DNA of 64,000 nucleotides from Proteus mirabilis ATCC 29906 (GTDB lineage: Bacteria > Pseudomonadota > Gammaproteobacteria > Enterobacterales > Enterobacteriaceae), in NCBI RefSeq assembly GCF_000160755.1, contig NZ_GG668580.1:46781-110780 (forward strand), read 5' to 3'. The position numbers were made by a program, and so were the translations under genes. Positions 52,538 to 61,672 of the stretch are shown here, in pieces (position 1 is the first letter of the stretch; every line of letters begins with the position of its first letter). The notes under the pieces are model-generated. The model ran no database searches, was not told where the DNA came from, and saw only the letters and a program-made list of their open reading frames with translations.

Positions 52538-54841
52538 CTAAAAACTTTTAACCACGGTAAAACGATAATCTCGCCCAGTACCAGATACCGACTCACCTAA
52601 ATAAGGGTAATAATCACGGTTAAATAAATTGGCGACAGTAAAACGTATCTCGGTATTATCGATAAAAGCAGGTTTCCAATTAGCGAATAGTCCATGAATG
52701 GCATAGCCTTTACTTTTTGGTAATGACCAATAAGTAGCAGCCGGATCAGCATCCATCGGTGAACGACGTTGAGCGCCAATAAAGTCCCCTGTCCACCCTG
52801 CAACCATATTTATTTGTGGGATTTTCATTCCAAGGGTGGCATGTAATGCATCCGGTTGAATTTCTGCAATCCATGTTTTTTGTCCAAACCACGGATCACG
52901 AGGAGATTGATCGCGTTTACCTTTCATTGTCGAATACGCTAAGCGACCAAAGAGATTAGCACTGTCATAAAATGCCTCTATTTCCATACCTTGAATATGG
53001 TAGCCAGGTAAATTGCGATAATTTCCAAGGGAAGGAGGACAACTTCCATTGTTTCCGATTACTTTTCCGCTTTCACAATAGACACCGCGACGACGGAATA
53101 TCTCATCTTTCCCACGAGTATCAAAAAATGTGCTTCGAAGTTGCAGCTGATCTTCTTGTTGGAAAACATTTTCAAAATCAACAATGGCGCCAATCCGTGT
53201 TGCGGTAACGGTCTCTTTATCTAAATGGCGACTCGTGCCTGTCAAACTAGAGATACTGGCTTGCACTTCATATTGTTCATCAATTAACGGCGCACGCCAT
53301 GTATGAGTTATATCACCAAAAAATCTAATATTGGGGCTCGCTTTCCATAAAATACCCAAATGAGGTGTAATGCCACGATAAGTTACATCACTATAATCAT
53401 GACCGTAATAGGGATTAGGATCTTGATAAACCTTCGCTCGACTCCCTACTCCTTGATTTTTCACTATATCATAACGCACACCAGGCGTGAGGGTTAGTGT
53501 TCGATAACTAATTGAATCTTGAAGATAAAAACTCGTGGTTGTTTGCGTCCCTTCTGGCATATAAGGTGGTGCATAATAGCCATAATTATAATTTGGATTT
53601 TTCGCTTTATCCCGCGTAAACATTAACACATTACGATCATTACGGTGCCAACGCGCTCCTACTAAAATCACATGTTCGGTAGCTCCTTGCATCACGGTAC
53701 TTTCATTTTTCACTTCAATTTGATGATTTTTATAGTTAACCCAACTTTGGTTACCCATACTACTACTTAGATAAGAACTCGCATTATCAGGGCGTTTATC
53801 ATTCTGTTTGGTATTTGAATAACCATAAGTCAATGTGAAATTAATCAGGTCAGAATCAATTGGCTGAATATTCCATTTCACACTCACAGTGTCATCTTTT
53901 TGGTCACGATAAACTAACTTACGTTTCATCGCTCCATCAAAACCATATTTATCAACATCATATTGGCTCGGTTTTGCCAGTTCATCTCGCTTCGCAGCCC
54001 AAGGCGTCCAGCCATCACTGACAGATCTTGATGCTGATAAAGTTAATGTTTGTGCGTCTGTTAAATAGACATTGGTTTTAATTAAAAACGAATCTTGATC
54101 TGATTGTGAATAACCAAATTTAGTGCCATCAGGACGACGTAAATCATCACTTTTACGACGATTAAAATAAAATAGACCGTCAGCCGTTCCATCCATTAAC
54201 TTGCCATATATCGCACCACTATAACGATTTTGCCTATCATTAGTATGATGTCCATATTTTAAAAACATACCAATATGCTGATCAGGTAACAGTAAGTCAT
54301 CCGGATCTTTCGTTTCAATCCGTACGGAGCCACCCAATCCTCCATTTCCTTGGGTGATATTATGTGGCCCTTTATCGACATCAAGGCGTTTAATTAATTC
54401 AGGATCGATAAATATGGAACCTTGACGATATTTTTCAAACGTCTTCGGTGTACCATCAAGAGTGATTTTCACATCTTCCGGATTGCCCATTCCCCAAATA
54501 TTTAAAGTTTGCCCACCAGGTCTTGGCGAGCCAGATGAAGAAATCCCTGGTAATTTATCTACCAATTCAGCGATATTATTTGGCTGAATTCTATTGATAT
54601 CTTTTAATGTCAAAGCCGTGCTTCCTGCTTCAACACTCGAATTTAATTTTCCGGAAACATAAATAGGATCAAGCACCACAGTTTCAGATTGTTGAGTTTG
54701 TGATGCTTTTTCTGTGCTTTGTGAAGCAACGCTATTAAACGAAGCAAGTGTAGTGAGTAATAAAAAAATCGCATGAGATGAAAATGAAACGGCCCCCATT
54801 CCCTGAAAATGAGGCTCATGCTTAATTAACAAAAAGTTCAT
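52538..54841 (-). CDS. TonB-dependent outer-membrane receptor, heme/hemoglobin-receptor type
   Basis: The protein of about 767 residues has a signal region (hydrophobic AIFLLLTTLASFNSVAS), a TonB-box-like ETVVLDPIYVSG, a plug domain (IAELVDKLPGISSSG, GPHNITQGNGGLGGSVRIET) and a large beta barrel ending in Phe (YRFTVVKSF). The barrel contains HTWRAPLIDEQYE, which resembles the FRAP box of heme and hemoglobin receptors; the substrate is inferred from this only. A frame extends upstream to 54931, but it would read through a Fur box, so the ATG at 54841 is preferred. It separates proX from the ygaY-like gene. Confidence 0.85.
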   Translation of the reverse strand: MNFLLIKHEPHFQGMGAVSFSSHAIFLLLTTLASFNSVASQSTEKASQTQQSETVVLDPIYVSGKLNSSVEAGSTALTLKDINRIQPNNIAELVDKLPGISSSGSPRPGGQTLNIWGMGNPEDVKITLDGTPKTFEKYRQGSIFIDPELIKRLDVDKGPHNITQGNGGLGGSVRIETKDPDDLLLPDQHIGMFLKYGHHTNDRQNRYSGAIYGKLMDGTADGLFYFNRRKSDDLRRPDGTKFGYSQSDQDSFLIKTNVYLTDAQTLTLSASRSVSDGWTPWAAKRDELAKPSQYDVDKYGFDGAMKRKLVYRDQKDDTVSVKWNIQPIDSDLINFTLTYGYSNTKQNDKRPDNASSYLSSSMGNQSWVNYKNHQIEVKNESTVMQGATEHVILVGARWHRNDRNVLMFTRDKAKNPNYNYGYYAPPYMPEGTQTTTSFYLQDSISYRTLTLTPGVRYDIVKNQGVGSRAKVYQDPNPYYGHDYSDVTYRGITPHLGILWKASPNIRFFGDITHTWRAPLIDEQYEVQASISSLTGTSRHLDKETVTATRIGAIVDFENVFQQEDQLQLRSTFFDTRGKDEIFRRRGVYCESGKVIGNNGSCPPSLGNYRNLPGYHIQGMEIEAFYDSANLFGRLAYSTMKGKRDQSPRDPWFGQKTWIAEIQPDALHATLGMKIPQINMVAGWTGDFIGAQRRSPMDADPAATYWSLPKSKGYAIHGLFANWKPAFIDNTEIRFTVANLFNRDYYPYLGESVSGTGRDYRFTVVKSF

Positions 54842-54913
54842 AATAGTATCTTTTATATGGTTATTAATACGCAAATAAATAGCTAAAAATACATTTAACA
54901 ACACAATCATGTT

Positions 54914-54932
54914 AATGATAATTATTATCATT
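54914..54932. promoter_or_regulatory. Fur box of the TonB-dependent receptor
   Basis: AATGATAAT-T-ATTATCATT is a perfect 9-1-9 palindrome of Fur-box type, 73 bp upstream of the chosen receptor start. Iron repression is very likely. Confidence 0.88.
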
Positions 54933-55309
54933 ACATAGCTTTTTTTGATCTAAACCATAAAAAAGTTAACTAAACTAAAAATGAGCTATATTTAAAACAG
55001 AATGACTAAATAATTTAATATTAATGATATAATTAACTAATAACATTGGTTACTATATGGATTAATACTTGTCTAATCAGAACAGTGAGGGAATGGGGCT
55101 ATTTATCTATTTAGCATAATAAATGATGCAAATATGCGGTTATCTGCTGAGAATAAATCACATTTTACTTTTAATATTAATCTATTATAAAAATAGATTA
55201 AAAACTTTCATGCCCGATTGATTGAACATTGCTATCACAGTAATTCTTTCCGCAAAAAAATGACTCATGTTACTATCATTTACCTTACAAATAATTTGTG
55301 ATCAGTATT
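54933..55309 (+). other. Intergenic region between the receptor and the MFS gene
   Basis: AT-rich sequence with divergent promoters expected. I see no supported small gene or terminator here. Confidence 0.4.
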
Positions 55310-56518
55310 ATGGAAAACACAGCACCACAAACCTCTCTTAGTAAAGGCCTTATTTTACTTATGGCCGTTGCCACTGGCATGGTTGTCGCAAGTAACTATT
55401 ATGCACAACCGCTACTTGATTCAATTGCAAATTATTTTCATATCTCTGCCACTTTAGCTGGCTTTATTGTCACTACAGCACAATTAAGTTATGCCTTAGG
55501 TTTAATGCTATTGGTTCCCCTTGGCGATATTTTTGAACGTCGTTCACTGATTGTTATCATGACGCTGATTTCAGCGAGCGGCTTATTAATTACGGCAATG
55601 GCACCTAATATTTGGCTTATGTTAATTGGTACTGCCCTATCAGGTATGTTCTCGGTCGTCGCCCAAATTCTGGTTCCTTTTGCCGCTACACTTGCTGCAC
55701 CTCATCAACGAGGAAAAGCGGTAGGTACTATTATGAGTGGGCTTTTACTTGGTATTTTACTGGCAAGAACAGCGTCAGGGCTGATGGCTTCCTTTACTAA
55801 TTGGCAGGGCATTTTCTGGCTAGCAAGTGTTTTTCTAGCTATTTTAGCTATTACACTATGGCGCTGTTTACCTACCTATAAAAGTCAAACAAATTTAAAT
55901 TATTTTCAACTGCTCGGTTCTATTTTTAAATTGTTTGCCACGACCCCAGTATTACGTACCCGCTCACTGATTGGTGCACTTATCTTTGCCCACTTTGGTT
56001 TACTGTGGACATCAATGGCTTTTTTACTCGCTTCTGATCCCTTTAATTATTCCGATGCAGTTATTGGCCTGTTTGGACTTGTCGGTGCTGCGGGAGCACT
56101 AATGGCGGGTAAAGCGGGTGTATGGGTTGATAAAGGCAAAGGTAAAAAAACGACTACTTCAGGTTTAATTCTTCTCTTCATTTGTTGGGGACTTATTGTT
56201 ATCGCCCCTTATTATCAATGGATTGGACTGATTAGTTTTATTATTGGTGTGGTTTTATTAGATTTAGCCGTTCAAGGTGTTCATGTCACTAACCAAAGCA
56301 CTATCTACCGTATTTTACCTGATGCCCGAAATCGGCTTACTGCCGCTTATATGACTAGCTATTTTATCGGGGGCGCCCTAGGCTCTTTATTATCGGGTTA
56401 CGCTTATCACCAATATGGCTGGATTGGTGTTTCCAGCGCCGGTGCAATCATTGGCTTATTAGGTTTACTGGTTTGGTTATTTGGTTATAAAAATGATCCA
56501 GTGATCCAATCTGAATAA
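55310..56518 (+). CDS. ygaY: MFS transporter, YgaY-like
   Basis: The 402-residue protein has 12 hydrophobic segments and MFS motif A (PLGDIFERRSL) after the second helix. VVASNYYAQPLLDSIANYF at the first helix is typical of the YnfM/YgaY group of drug-efflux-like MFS proteins. Its position between proVWX and emrR is that of E. coli ygaY, which is broken in K-12. The ATG at 55310 is favoured over a GTG at 55298. Substrate unknown. Confidence 0.8.
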   Translation: MENTAPQTSLSKGLILLMAVATGMVVASNYYAQPLLDSIANYFHISATLAGFIVTTAQLSYALGLMLLVPLGDIFERRSLIVIMTLISASGLLITAMAPNIWLMLIGTALSGMFSVVAQILVPFAATLAAPHQRGKAVGTIMSGLLLGILLARTASGLMASFTNWQGIFWLASVFLAILAITLWRCLPTYKSQTNLNYFQLLGSIFKLFATTPVLRTRSLIGALIFAHFGLLWTSMAFLLASDPFNYSDAVIGLFGLVGAAGALMAGKAGVWVDKGKGKKTTTSGLILLFICWGLIVIAPYYQWIGLISFIIGVVLLDLAVQGVHVTNQSTIYRILPDARNRLTAAYMTSYFIGGALGSLLSGYAYHQYGWIGVSSAGAIIGLLGLLVWLFGYKNDPVIQSE

Positions 56519-57010
56519 TAAAACTTATCTCAAAAGGGGTATTTTATGTCAGCAATACCCCTCTAAACAGAACAAAACGTAAATGTTTTAACAGCGTGAT
56601 TACTATTTATGTATATCATCATCTCATTCTTTATTAAGAAATACATATCAATTATATCAATATAGCATAAACGGCATAGTTTCTAAGTGGTATTATTAAC
56701 AATAGAATCATTATAGTGTAAAATAAATTTATTACGTGTTTTATCGTAGAAATCGATCCATTTTTTCCTAAATAGACTATTATTCATAAGTAAATAAGGG
56801 ATAAATTGATTTTTATAACTTATTGTAAATAGATAAGCACCTAGTGATTTTTTTATGTTATCATTCAAAAAATTTATGAATCAGGTAGCATAATCAAAAA
56901 AACATAGTGACTATAAATAATAAAAATTGCTAAATTGTGTGTTTAATATACCATTTAACATGTTGATAACAACGTTATCCTAATTATCGAAACTAACAAG
57001 GTGTCTAAAA
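56519..57010 (+). other. AT-rich region upstream of emrR
   Basis: Contains the expected emrR promoter. A 61-codon minus-strand frame (56683-56868) lacks a ribosome binding site and is not annotated. ygaZ and ygaH, present here in E. coli, are missing. Confidence 0.4.
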
Positions 57011-57538
57011 ATGGAAAGCTCATTTACGCCAACAGAAGAACTACTAAACACTCGCGCTACACAACAGAAATCGCTTAACAAAGATATTCCTTACCAAGAA
57101 ATTTTGTTAACTCGCCTGTCTATGCACGTCCAGAGCAAACTTCTTGAAAGTCGTAATAATATGTTAAAGTCTCAGGGCATTAACGAGACATTATTTATGG
57201 CACTTATGATTTTAGATACAACGGAAAATCGTAGTATTCAACCATCAGAATTGAGTGCGGCGTTAGGCTCATCAAGAACAAATGCCACTCGTATTGCAGA
57301 TGAATTAGAAAAACAAGGATGGATTGAGCGTCGTGAAAGTCATAATGACCGTCGCTGTCTACATCTTCATTTAACTGATGCTGGAGAAGAGTTTTTAAAT
57401 AGCTTATTACCACCACAGCACGAATGTTTAAAGAAAATTTGGTCGGTATTAGATGAAGGTGAACAAAAACAGCTAGAAACCCTAATGCGTAAATTATTAT
57501 TACAACTTGATACATTAGCGGATAATCAGCAGGAATAA
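57011..57538 (+). CDS. emrR: MarR-family repressor EmrR (MprA)
   Basis: The 175-residue regulator matches E. coli EmrR closely ([36 protein letters not shown]). The winged helix spans about 65-125 ([33 protein letters not shown]). It represses emrAB and releases on binding uncouplers and other phenolic compounds. Here emrAB is not adjacent; a 2.6-kb cassette lies in between. Confidence 0.95.
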   Translation: MESSFTPTEELLNTRATQQKSLNKDIPYQEILLTRLSMHVQSKLLESRNNMLKSQGINETLFMALMILDTTENRSIQPSELSAALGSSRTNATRIADELEKQGWIERRESHNDRRCLHLHLTDAGEEFLNSLLPPQHECLKKIWSVLDEGEQKQLETLMRKLLLQLDTLADNQQE

Positions 57539-57601
57539 CCATCACTATCAATAAACTTATTGATCTAATCTGTATTAGCTCAGATTTGACCTGACTAGCT
57601 A

Positions 57602-57643
57602 TGGCACAGAGCTAACATAAATCTGACAGGTCGCTCTGTGCCA
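57602..57643. terminator. Hairpin between emrR and the convergent hydrolase gene
   Basis: TGGCACAGAGC and GCTCTGTGCCA form a perfect 11-base stem with a 20-base loop between convergent genes. There is no T tract on the plus side. It also marks the left edge of the cassette inserted after emrR. Confidence 0.6.
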
Positions 57644-57739
57644 AAAGCCAATATTCCCCAGCCTTGCACTCAATCATGTCTGATATTTAATCTATCATAC
57701 TACCGACAAGATCTATGTAACATTGGCTACTTAGGCTAT

Positions 57740-58342
57740 TTATACCCAATATTTTGATATTTCAGATGAACTGGTTACAACAGCATGTTGAGACAAGATT
57801 TTCTCGAGTAAAAAAACATGTGTGTCATGATCAGGATCGGCACAACAATCACTTGCAATCACTAGACGATAATCTAGGTCAAATGCCTGACTAACTGTAG
57901 ATAAAATCACGCCACTGGTCGTGACTCCTGCAAGGATCAAGGTTTCAATACCTTGTGTACGAAGAACCATCTCAAGCTCAGTAAATGAAAAAGCCCCCAC
58001 TCTACGTTTAATAATAACGATTTCATTTTCCTGCGGAAAAATATCATCATGAATAGCGGAACTTTCACTATTGGTGATTAATATTCCATTGTCTTTAATC
58101 GATGAGAAAATTATGTTGTTTTGACTAACCTCAGGATACCCCTCACGAAACTCAACACTAACATAGATAATCGGTATGCCTGCTGCACGCGTAGCGGAAA
58201 TTAATGATGATGTATTACGAATAACATCTTCAGCACGATCTTGTGGAAGGAAATTATTAAGAATGGTCGTCTGAAAATCCATTACCAGCAGAGCACTATT
58301 TTTATCGATATTATTATTGTTATTGTTGAATTGTGTTGTCAT
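57740..58342 (-). CDS. Isochorismatase-like hydrolase without the usual catalytic Cys
   Basis: The 200-residue protein has the isochorismatase/cysteine-hydrolase fold with D22 (LLVMDFQTTI) and K112 (VIIKRRVGAF). The position of the nucleophilic Cys is Val145 (GVTTSGVILST), so amidase-type chemistry is unlikely. Such GxxTSGV proteins are common but poorly defined. The ATG at 58342 has GGAGA before it; the frame beyond lies in the upstream MFS gene. A short Asn run follows the N-terminus. It lies 40 bp after the MFS gene, so the two are probably co-transcribed and controlled by the divergent GntR protein. Confidence 0.8.
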   Translation of the reverse strand: MTTQFNNNNNNIDKNSALLVMDFQTTILNNFLPQDRAEDVIRNTSSLISATRAAGIPIIYVSVEFREGYPEVSQNNIIFSSIKDNGILITNSESSAIHDDIFPQENEIVIIKRRVGAFSFTELEMVLRTQGIETLILAGVTTSGVILSTVSQAFDLDYRLVIASDCCADPDHDTHVFLLEKILSQHAVVTSSSEISKYWV

Positions 58343-58382
58343 AAAATCTCCGAAATATACAGGTGAAGAAGAACGAAGTTCA

Positions 58383-59585
58383 TCAGCGTATAACTGAATT
58401 ACGATGTAATTTAAAATTCCAAGCGGCTCCCAACAATAAGACAACACTAGTTGCCAGAAAAACTGCGCGCATACCTATATGACCACCAATAACGCCACCT
58501 ATTAACGGGCCGATGAACTGACCTGCAAACTGGGCTGCGACCGAATAGCCAAGGATACTGCCTATCATTCCTTCTGGAACGTGATGACGTATTACTGCCG
58601 CAATACAAGGCAACAATCCCCCCAATGCTAATCCCATAAGAAAACGTAAAATAATAAGTTGCCAACCAGAGGTAACAAAGGCCTGAGGGATCAGCAATAA
58701 ACCGGCTATAGCTAGTGCCAGCGTGATAATACGCAAATGCCCTATCCTATCTGCTAATTTCCCAAGCCAAGAGGCTGAAATAATACTACCTAAGGCAGCA
58801 GCGGCCATGACATAACCTGCAACCCTAGTTATCTGAGCAGGATCATTAACGAGTGTACGCACATAAACTGTAATAATAGGTTCTATCGACATATTGGCCA
58901 GCATCAGCAACAACCCCGTACAAAGCATGCTAACTATCACAAATCGTGCTGGTAACTGCGACCAACTCACTTGCATTTTTGTCGTAGTATTTATGTATTT
59001 CGGCGTATCTTCACGGATAAGCGTAAGGGTCATGATAAAGGACAAAAAGATCAGTGCACCGGCACAGAAAAACGTGTTTCGAATACCGAACAAGTCAGGT
59101 AACCAACCTCCAGCTAGAGGGCCAATAAGATTACCCGCCATTACACCACATGAAACAATGCCCAACGCCCAAGCAACACGCTCTCTTGGAGCTTGTACTG
59201 CAATAAGAATAGTTGCTCCAGATGAATATCCCCCCGCCAAACCAACTAATAGCCTTAGACCGACAAGTTGCCAAATATTTGTTACCATTCCCATAAGTGA
59301 GACGGTCACCGCCATACCAAGACTGGCTCTTACGAGCATCGATTTACGTCCATATTTGTCACCGAGCTTTCCCCATACTGGAGCAATTAAGCCAGCAGTG
59401 ATAAACGTTGCACTGAATGCCACGCCAGACCATTGGACAATGGCGGCGTGACCTTGAACACCAAGCTCTTCAACATATAGGGGGAGGAACGGTAACATCA
59501 AGGTCATTGCAAAAACAGTTGAAAAAGAACCAATAAAGCAAACGAGCAGATTTCGACGCCAAAAGCTGTTATATAATTGAGTCAT
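58383..59585 (-). CDS. MFS transporter of the GntR-linked cassette
   Basis: The 400-residue protein has 12 hydrophobic segments and MFS motif A as GKLGDKYGRKSML after helix 2, and a matching GKLADRIGHLRI in the second half. It resembles YfcJ/MdtG-type drug-efflux-like MFS proteins (NLLVCFIGSF-like start NLLVCFIGSFSTVF). The ATG at 59585 is chosen; the frame upstream to 59624 overlaps the operator region. Base composition appears less AT-rich than the neighbours, in keeping with transfer. The substrate is unknown and may be the substrate or product of the linked hydrolase. Confidence 0.8.
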   Translation of the reverse strand: MTQLYNSFWRRNLLVCFIGSFSTVFAMTLMLPFLPLYVEELGVQGHAAIVQWSGVAFSATFITAGLIAPVWGKLGDKYGRKSMLVRASLGMAVTVSLMGMVTNIWQLVGLRLLVGLAGGYSSGATILIAVQAPRERVAWALGIVSCGVMAGNLIGPLAGGWLPDLFGIRNTFFCAGALIFLSFIMTLTLIREDTPKYINTTTKMQVSWSQLPARFVIVSMLCTGLLLMLANMSIEPIITVYVRTLVNDPAQITRVAGYVMAAAALGSIISASWLGKLADRIGHLRIITLALAIAGLLLIPQAFVTSGWQLIILRFLMGLALGGLLPCIAAVIRHHVPEGMIGSILGYSVAAQFAGQFIGPLIGGVIGGHIGMRAVFLATSVVLLLGAAWNFKLHRNSVIR

Positions 59586-59600
59586 AGAAATATTCTTTTC

Positions 59601-59623
59601 TGGTATACCAATTTGGCATACCA
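59601..59623. promoter_or_regulatory. Tandem GntR/FCD-type operators
   Basis: TGGTATACCA (59601-59610) is a perfect palindrome and TGGCATACCA (59614-59623) a near copy, 13 bp apart centre to centre. Both fit the TGGTnnACCA form used by FadR-subfamily GntR regulators. They lie in the 85-bp gap between the divergent MFS and gntR genes. Confidence 0.75.
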
Positions 59624-59670
59624 TATAGATAATTTATTTTACTGTCAATTTTTAGGAGAGTATTGCCGTT

Positions 59671-60321
59671 ATGAGCCAAGTGTTAGAGGTTGAAAAACAA
59701 TTAAGAAAACTGATACTCAACATGGAACTAGGCCCAGGAGAACGGTTAACTGAACGCTGGGCTGAAGCGAAATTTAACGCATCGAGAACTCCCGTTCGAG
59801 CCGCATTACAAAAGTTGGAATCAGAGGGACTTATATGTCGTGATGGTATACGTTGGTTAGTGGCACCAATCGATGCCGATGAAATCGAACAATTATGTAT
59901 TTACCGAGAAATACTGGAGGTAGCAGCATTAAAACTTTCAGTCAGCCAGATCACCGAAGAACAGTTGAACAATTTGGAACGCCTGCTTAAAGAAACCACG
60001 GTAGATTCACCAGAAGAGAGCATGGAAAATGCTGGAACACGATTCCATAGAGAGTTGGCACGCCTTTGTAATAACGCATTTATTATTGAAGGGATAAATG
60101 ATGCCCTACGTAGGCTTTCGCGAGCACGATGGCTTGATAGAGCGCCGTCTAATCCAGCGTGGGATGAGCATCGTGAAATATTTTTAGCACTTCGTTCGAG
60201 AGATACGGACAAAGCCGTAGAACTACTCGCCACTCATTTGTGCGAAAGTAGACTCCGTTTACTAGATACCATTACATCTAGTAAACGTAGCCTAAGAGCA
60301 AGAGGCATTGCGATATCCTGA
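59671..60321 (+). CDS. GntR-family regulator (FadR subfamily, FCD domain)
   Basis: The 216-residue protein has an N-terminal winged helix (LTERWAEAKFNASRTPVRAAL then QKLESEGLI) and a C-terminal all-helical FCD domain (about 80-205). The His residues in RFHREL, DEHREIF and LATHLCESR fit the metal-binding site of this subfamily. It probably represses itself and the divergent MFS-hydrolase pair through the operators at 59601-59623. AGGAGAG precedes the ATG. Confidence 0.88.
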   Translation: MSQVLEVEKQLRKLILNMELGPGERLTERWAEAKFNASRTPVRAALQKLESEGLICRDGIRWLVAPIDADEIEQLCIYREILEVAALKLSVSQITEEQLNNLERLLKETTVDSPEESMENAGTRFHRELARLCNNAFIIEGINDALRRLSRARWLDRAPSNPAWDEHREIFLALRSRDTDKAVELLATHLCESRLRLLDTITSSKRSLRARGIAIS

Positions 60322-60426
60322 CCAAATACCGCCAACCTCATTTACAACATGAATTGATAAACAAATATATTCATTCACATTTATAATTGGCCTTTCGTGC
60401 TAATTATTATTCTAATATAAGCCCAA

Positions 60427-60476
60427 TATATATGTTTCCGGATTTTATTCTGGAAACATATATAATGCTTTTTTCT
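60427..60476 (+). terminator. Long AT-rich hairpin with T tract just before emrA
   Basis: TATATATGTTTCC (60427-60439) and GGAAACATATATA (60452-60464) are perfect 13-base inverted copies. Six or more T follow at 60469-60474. The structure ends about 20 bp before the emrA ATG. It could be the terminator of gntR, an attenuator of emrAB, or a palindromic operator for EmrR. Confidence 0.6.
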
Positions 60477-60496
60477 GGTTTATGGAGATCTTCTAA

Positions 60497-61672
60497 ATGA
60501 GTGTAAATGAGGAAAAAAATCCACCTCAGGCTCCCATTCGCAATAAAAAACGAACTCGCCGAAATGTTTTATTGCTACTGACTTTTATCTTTATTCTCGC
60601 GGGGCTCGCTTATACCGCTTACTGGTTTATGGTTCTTAGACATCATGAAACCACAGATAATGCCTACGTAACAGGCAATCAAATTATGGTTATGCCACAA
60701 ATTTCAGGCTCGGTAACGACTGTCTATGTGGACAATACAGACTACGTAAAAGCAGGTGAACCGCTAGTCCAATTAGATGATAGTGATGAAATACTTGCAT
60801 TAAATAAAGCAAAAACCGCTTTAGCAAATAGTGTCCGTCAAATGCATCAGCAAATCATCAATGGTCGTCAATTAAAAGCGAATATTGTTTTACGTGAAAC
60901 TGAATTGGCAAAATTGCAAAATGATCTGCGTCGTAGAGAAGTATTAGGCGAGCGAAATGTCATTGGAAAAGAAGAACTCCAACATGCAAGAGAAGCTGTT
61001 GCCACGGCAAAAGCGGCATTAGATGTAGCAAAAGAGCAATATAATGCTAATCAAGCCATTATCTTAACCACGCCTATTGCACAACAACCTTCTGTATTAC
61101 AAGCTGCAACAGAAGTGCGTAATGCATGGCTAGCTTTACAACGAACAAAAATACTAAGTCCTGCTGAAGGTTATGTCTCACGTCGTAGCGTTCAAGTTGG
61201 TGCACAAGTTGCACCGGGTAAACCGTTAATGGCCGTCGTACCTGTCACAGGTATGTGGATAGACGCTAACTTTAAAGAGACGCAACTGGCCAATATGCGT
61301 ATCGGACAGCCCGCGAAAATAACCACTGATTTTTATGGTAAAAAAGTTATTTACCATGGTCGTGTACAGGGATTAGATATGGGAACAGGCAGTGCATTCT
61401 CACTATTACCGGCACAAAATGCCAGTGGTAACTGGATAAAAGTAGTTCAGCGCTTGCCGGTACGTATTTCCCTTGATGAAAAAGAAGTTGCAGAAAAACC
61501 GCTACGTATCGGTTTATCCACTGAAGTGACTGTGGATACCGTTAATCTTGATGGAAAAGTATTATCACAGAGCGAACGTCAAGCACCGGCTTATCATACT
61601 GATGCACTCACTATTGATATGTCAGAAATCAATTCATTGATTAATGAAATCATTGAACAAAATGCAGGATGA
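60497..61672 (+). CDS. emrA: Multidrug efflux membrane-fusion protein EmrA
   Basis: The 391-residue protein has a cytoplasmic N-terminus, one membrane helix (about 27-46), a biotinyl-lipoyl-like domain (VMPQISGSVTTVYV), a long coiled coil (about 100-185) and a beta barrel (GMWIDANFKETQLANMRIGQ). It links EmrB to an outer-membrane channel such as TolC. TGGAGAT precedes the ATG. Its stop overlaps emrB. Confidence 0.95.
   Translation: MSVNEEKNPPQAPIRNKKRTRRNVLLLLTFIFILAGLAYTAYWFMVLRHHETTDNAYVTGNQIMVMPQISGSVTTVYVDNTDYVKAGEPLVQLDDSDEILALNKAKTALANSVRQMHQQIINGRQLKANIVLRETELAKLQNDLRRREVLGERNVIGKEELQHAREAVATAKAALDVAKEQYNANQAIILTTPIAQQPSVLQAATEVRNAWLALQRTKILSPAEGYVSRRSVQVGAQVAPGKPLMAVVPVTGMWIDANFKETQLANMRIGQPAKITTDFYGKKVIYHGRVQGLDMGTGSAFSLLPAQNASGNWIKVVQRLPVRISLDEKEVAEKPLRIGLSTEVTVDTVNLDGKVLSQSERQAPAYHTDALTIDMSEINSLINEIIEQNAG

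Noticed and set aside
56683..56868. 61-codon minus-strand frame upstream of emrR
   Set aside because: No ribosome binding site, very AT-rich, no neighbour on the same strand, no recognisable domain.
58894..59451. 185-codon plus-strand frame opposite the MFS gene
   Set aside because: The minus-strand MFS protein in the same place has clear transporter motifs; the plus frame has no domain and no ribosome binding site.
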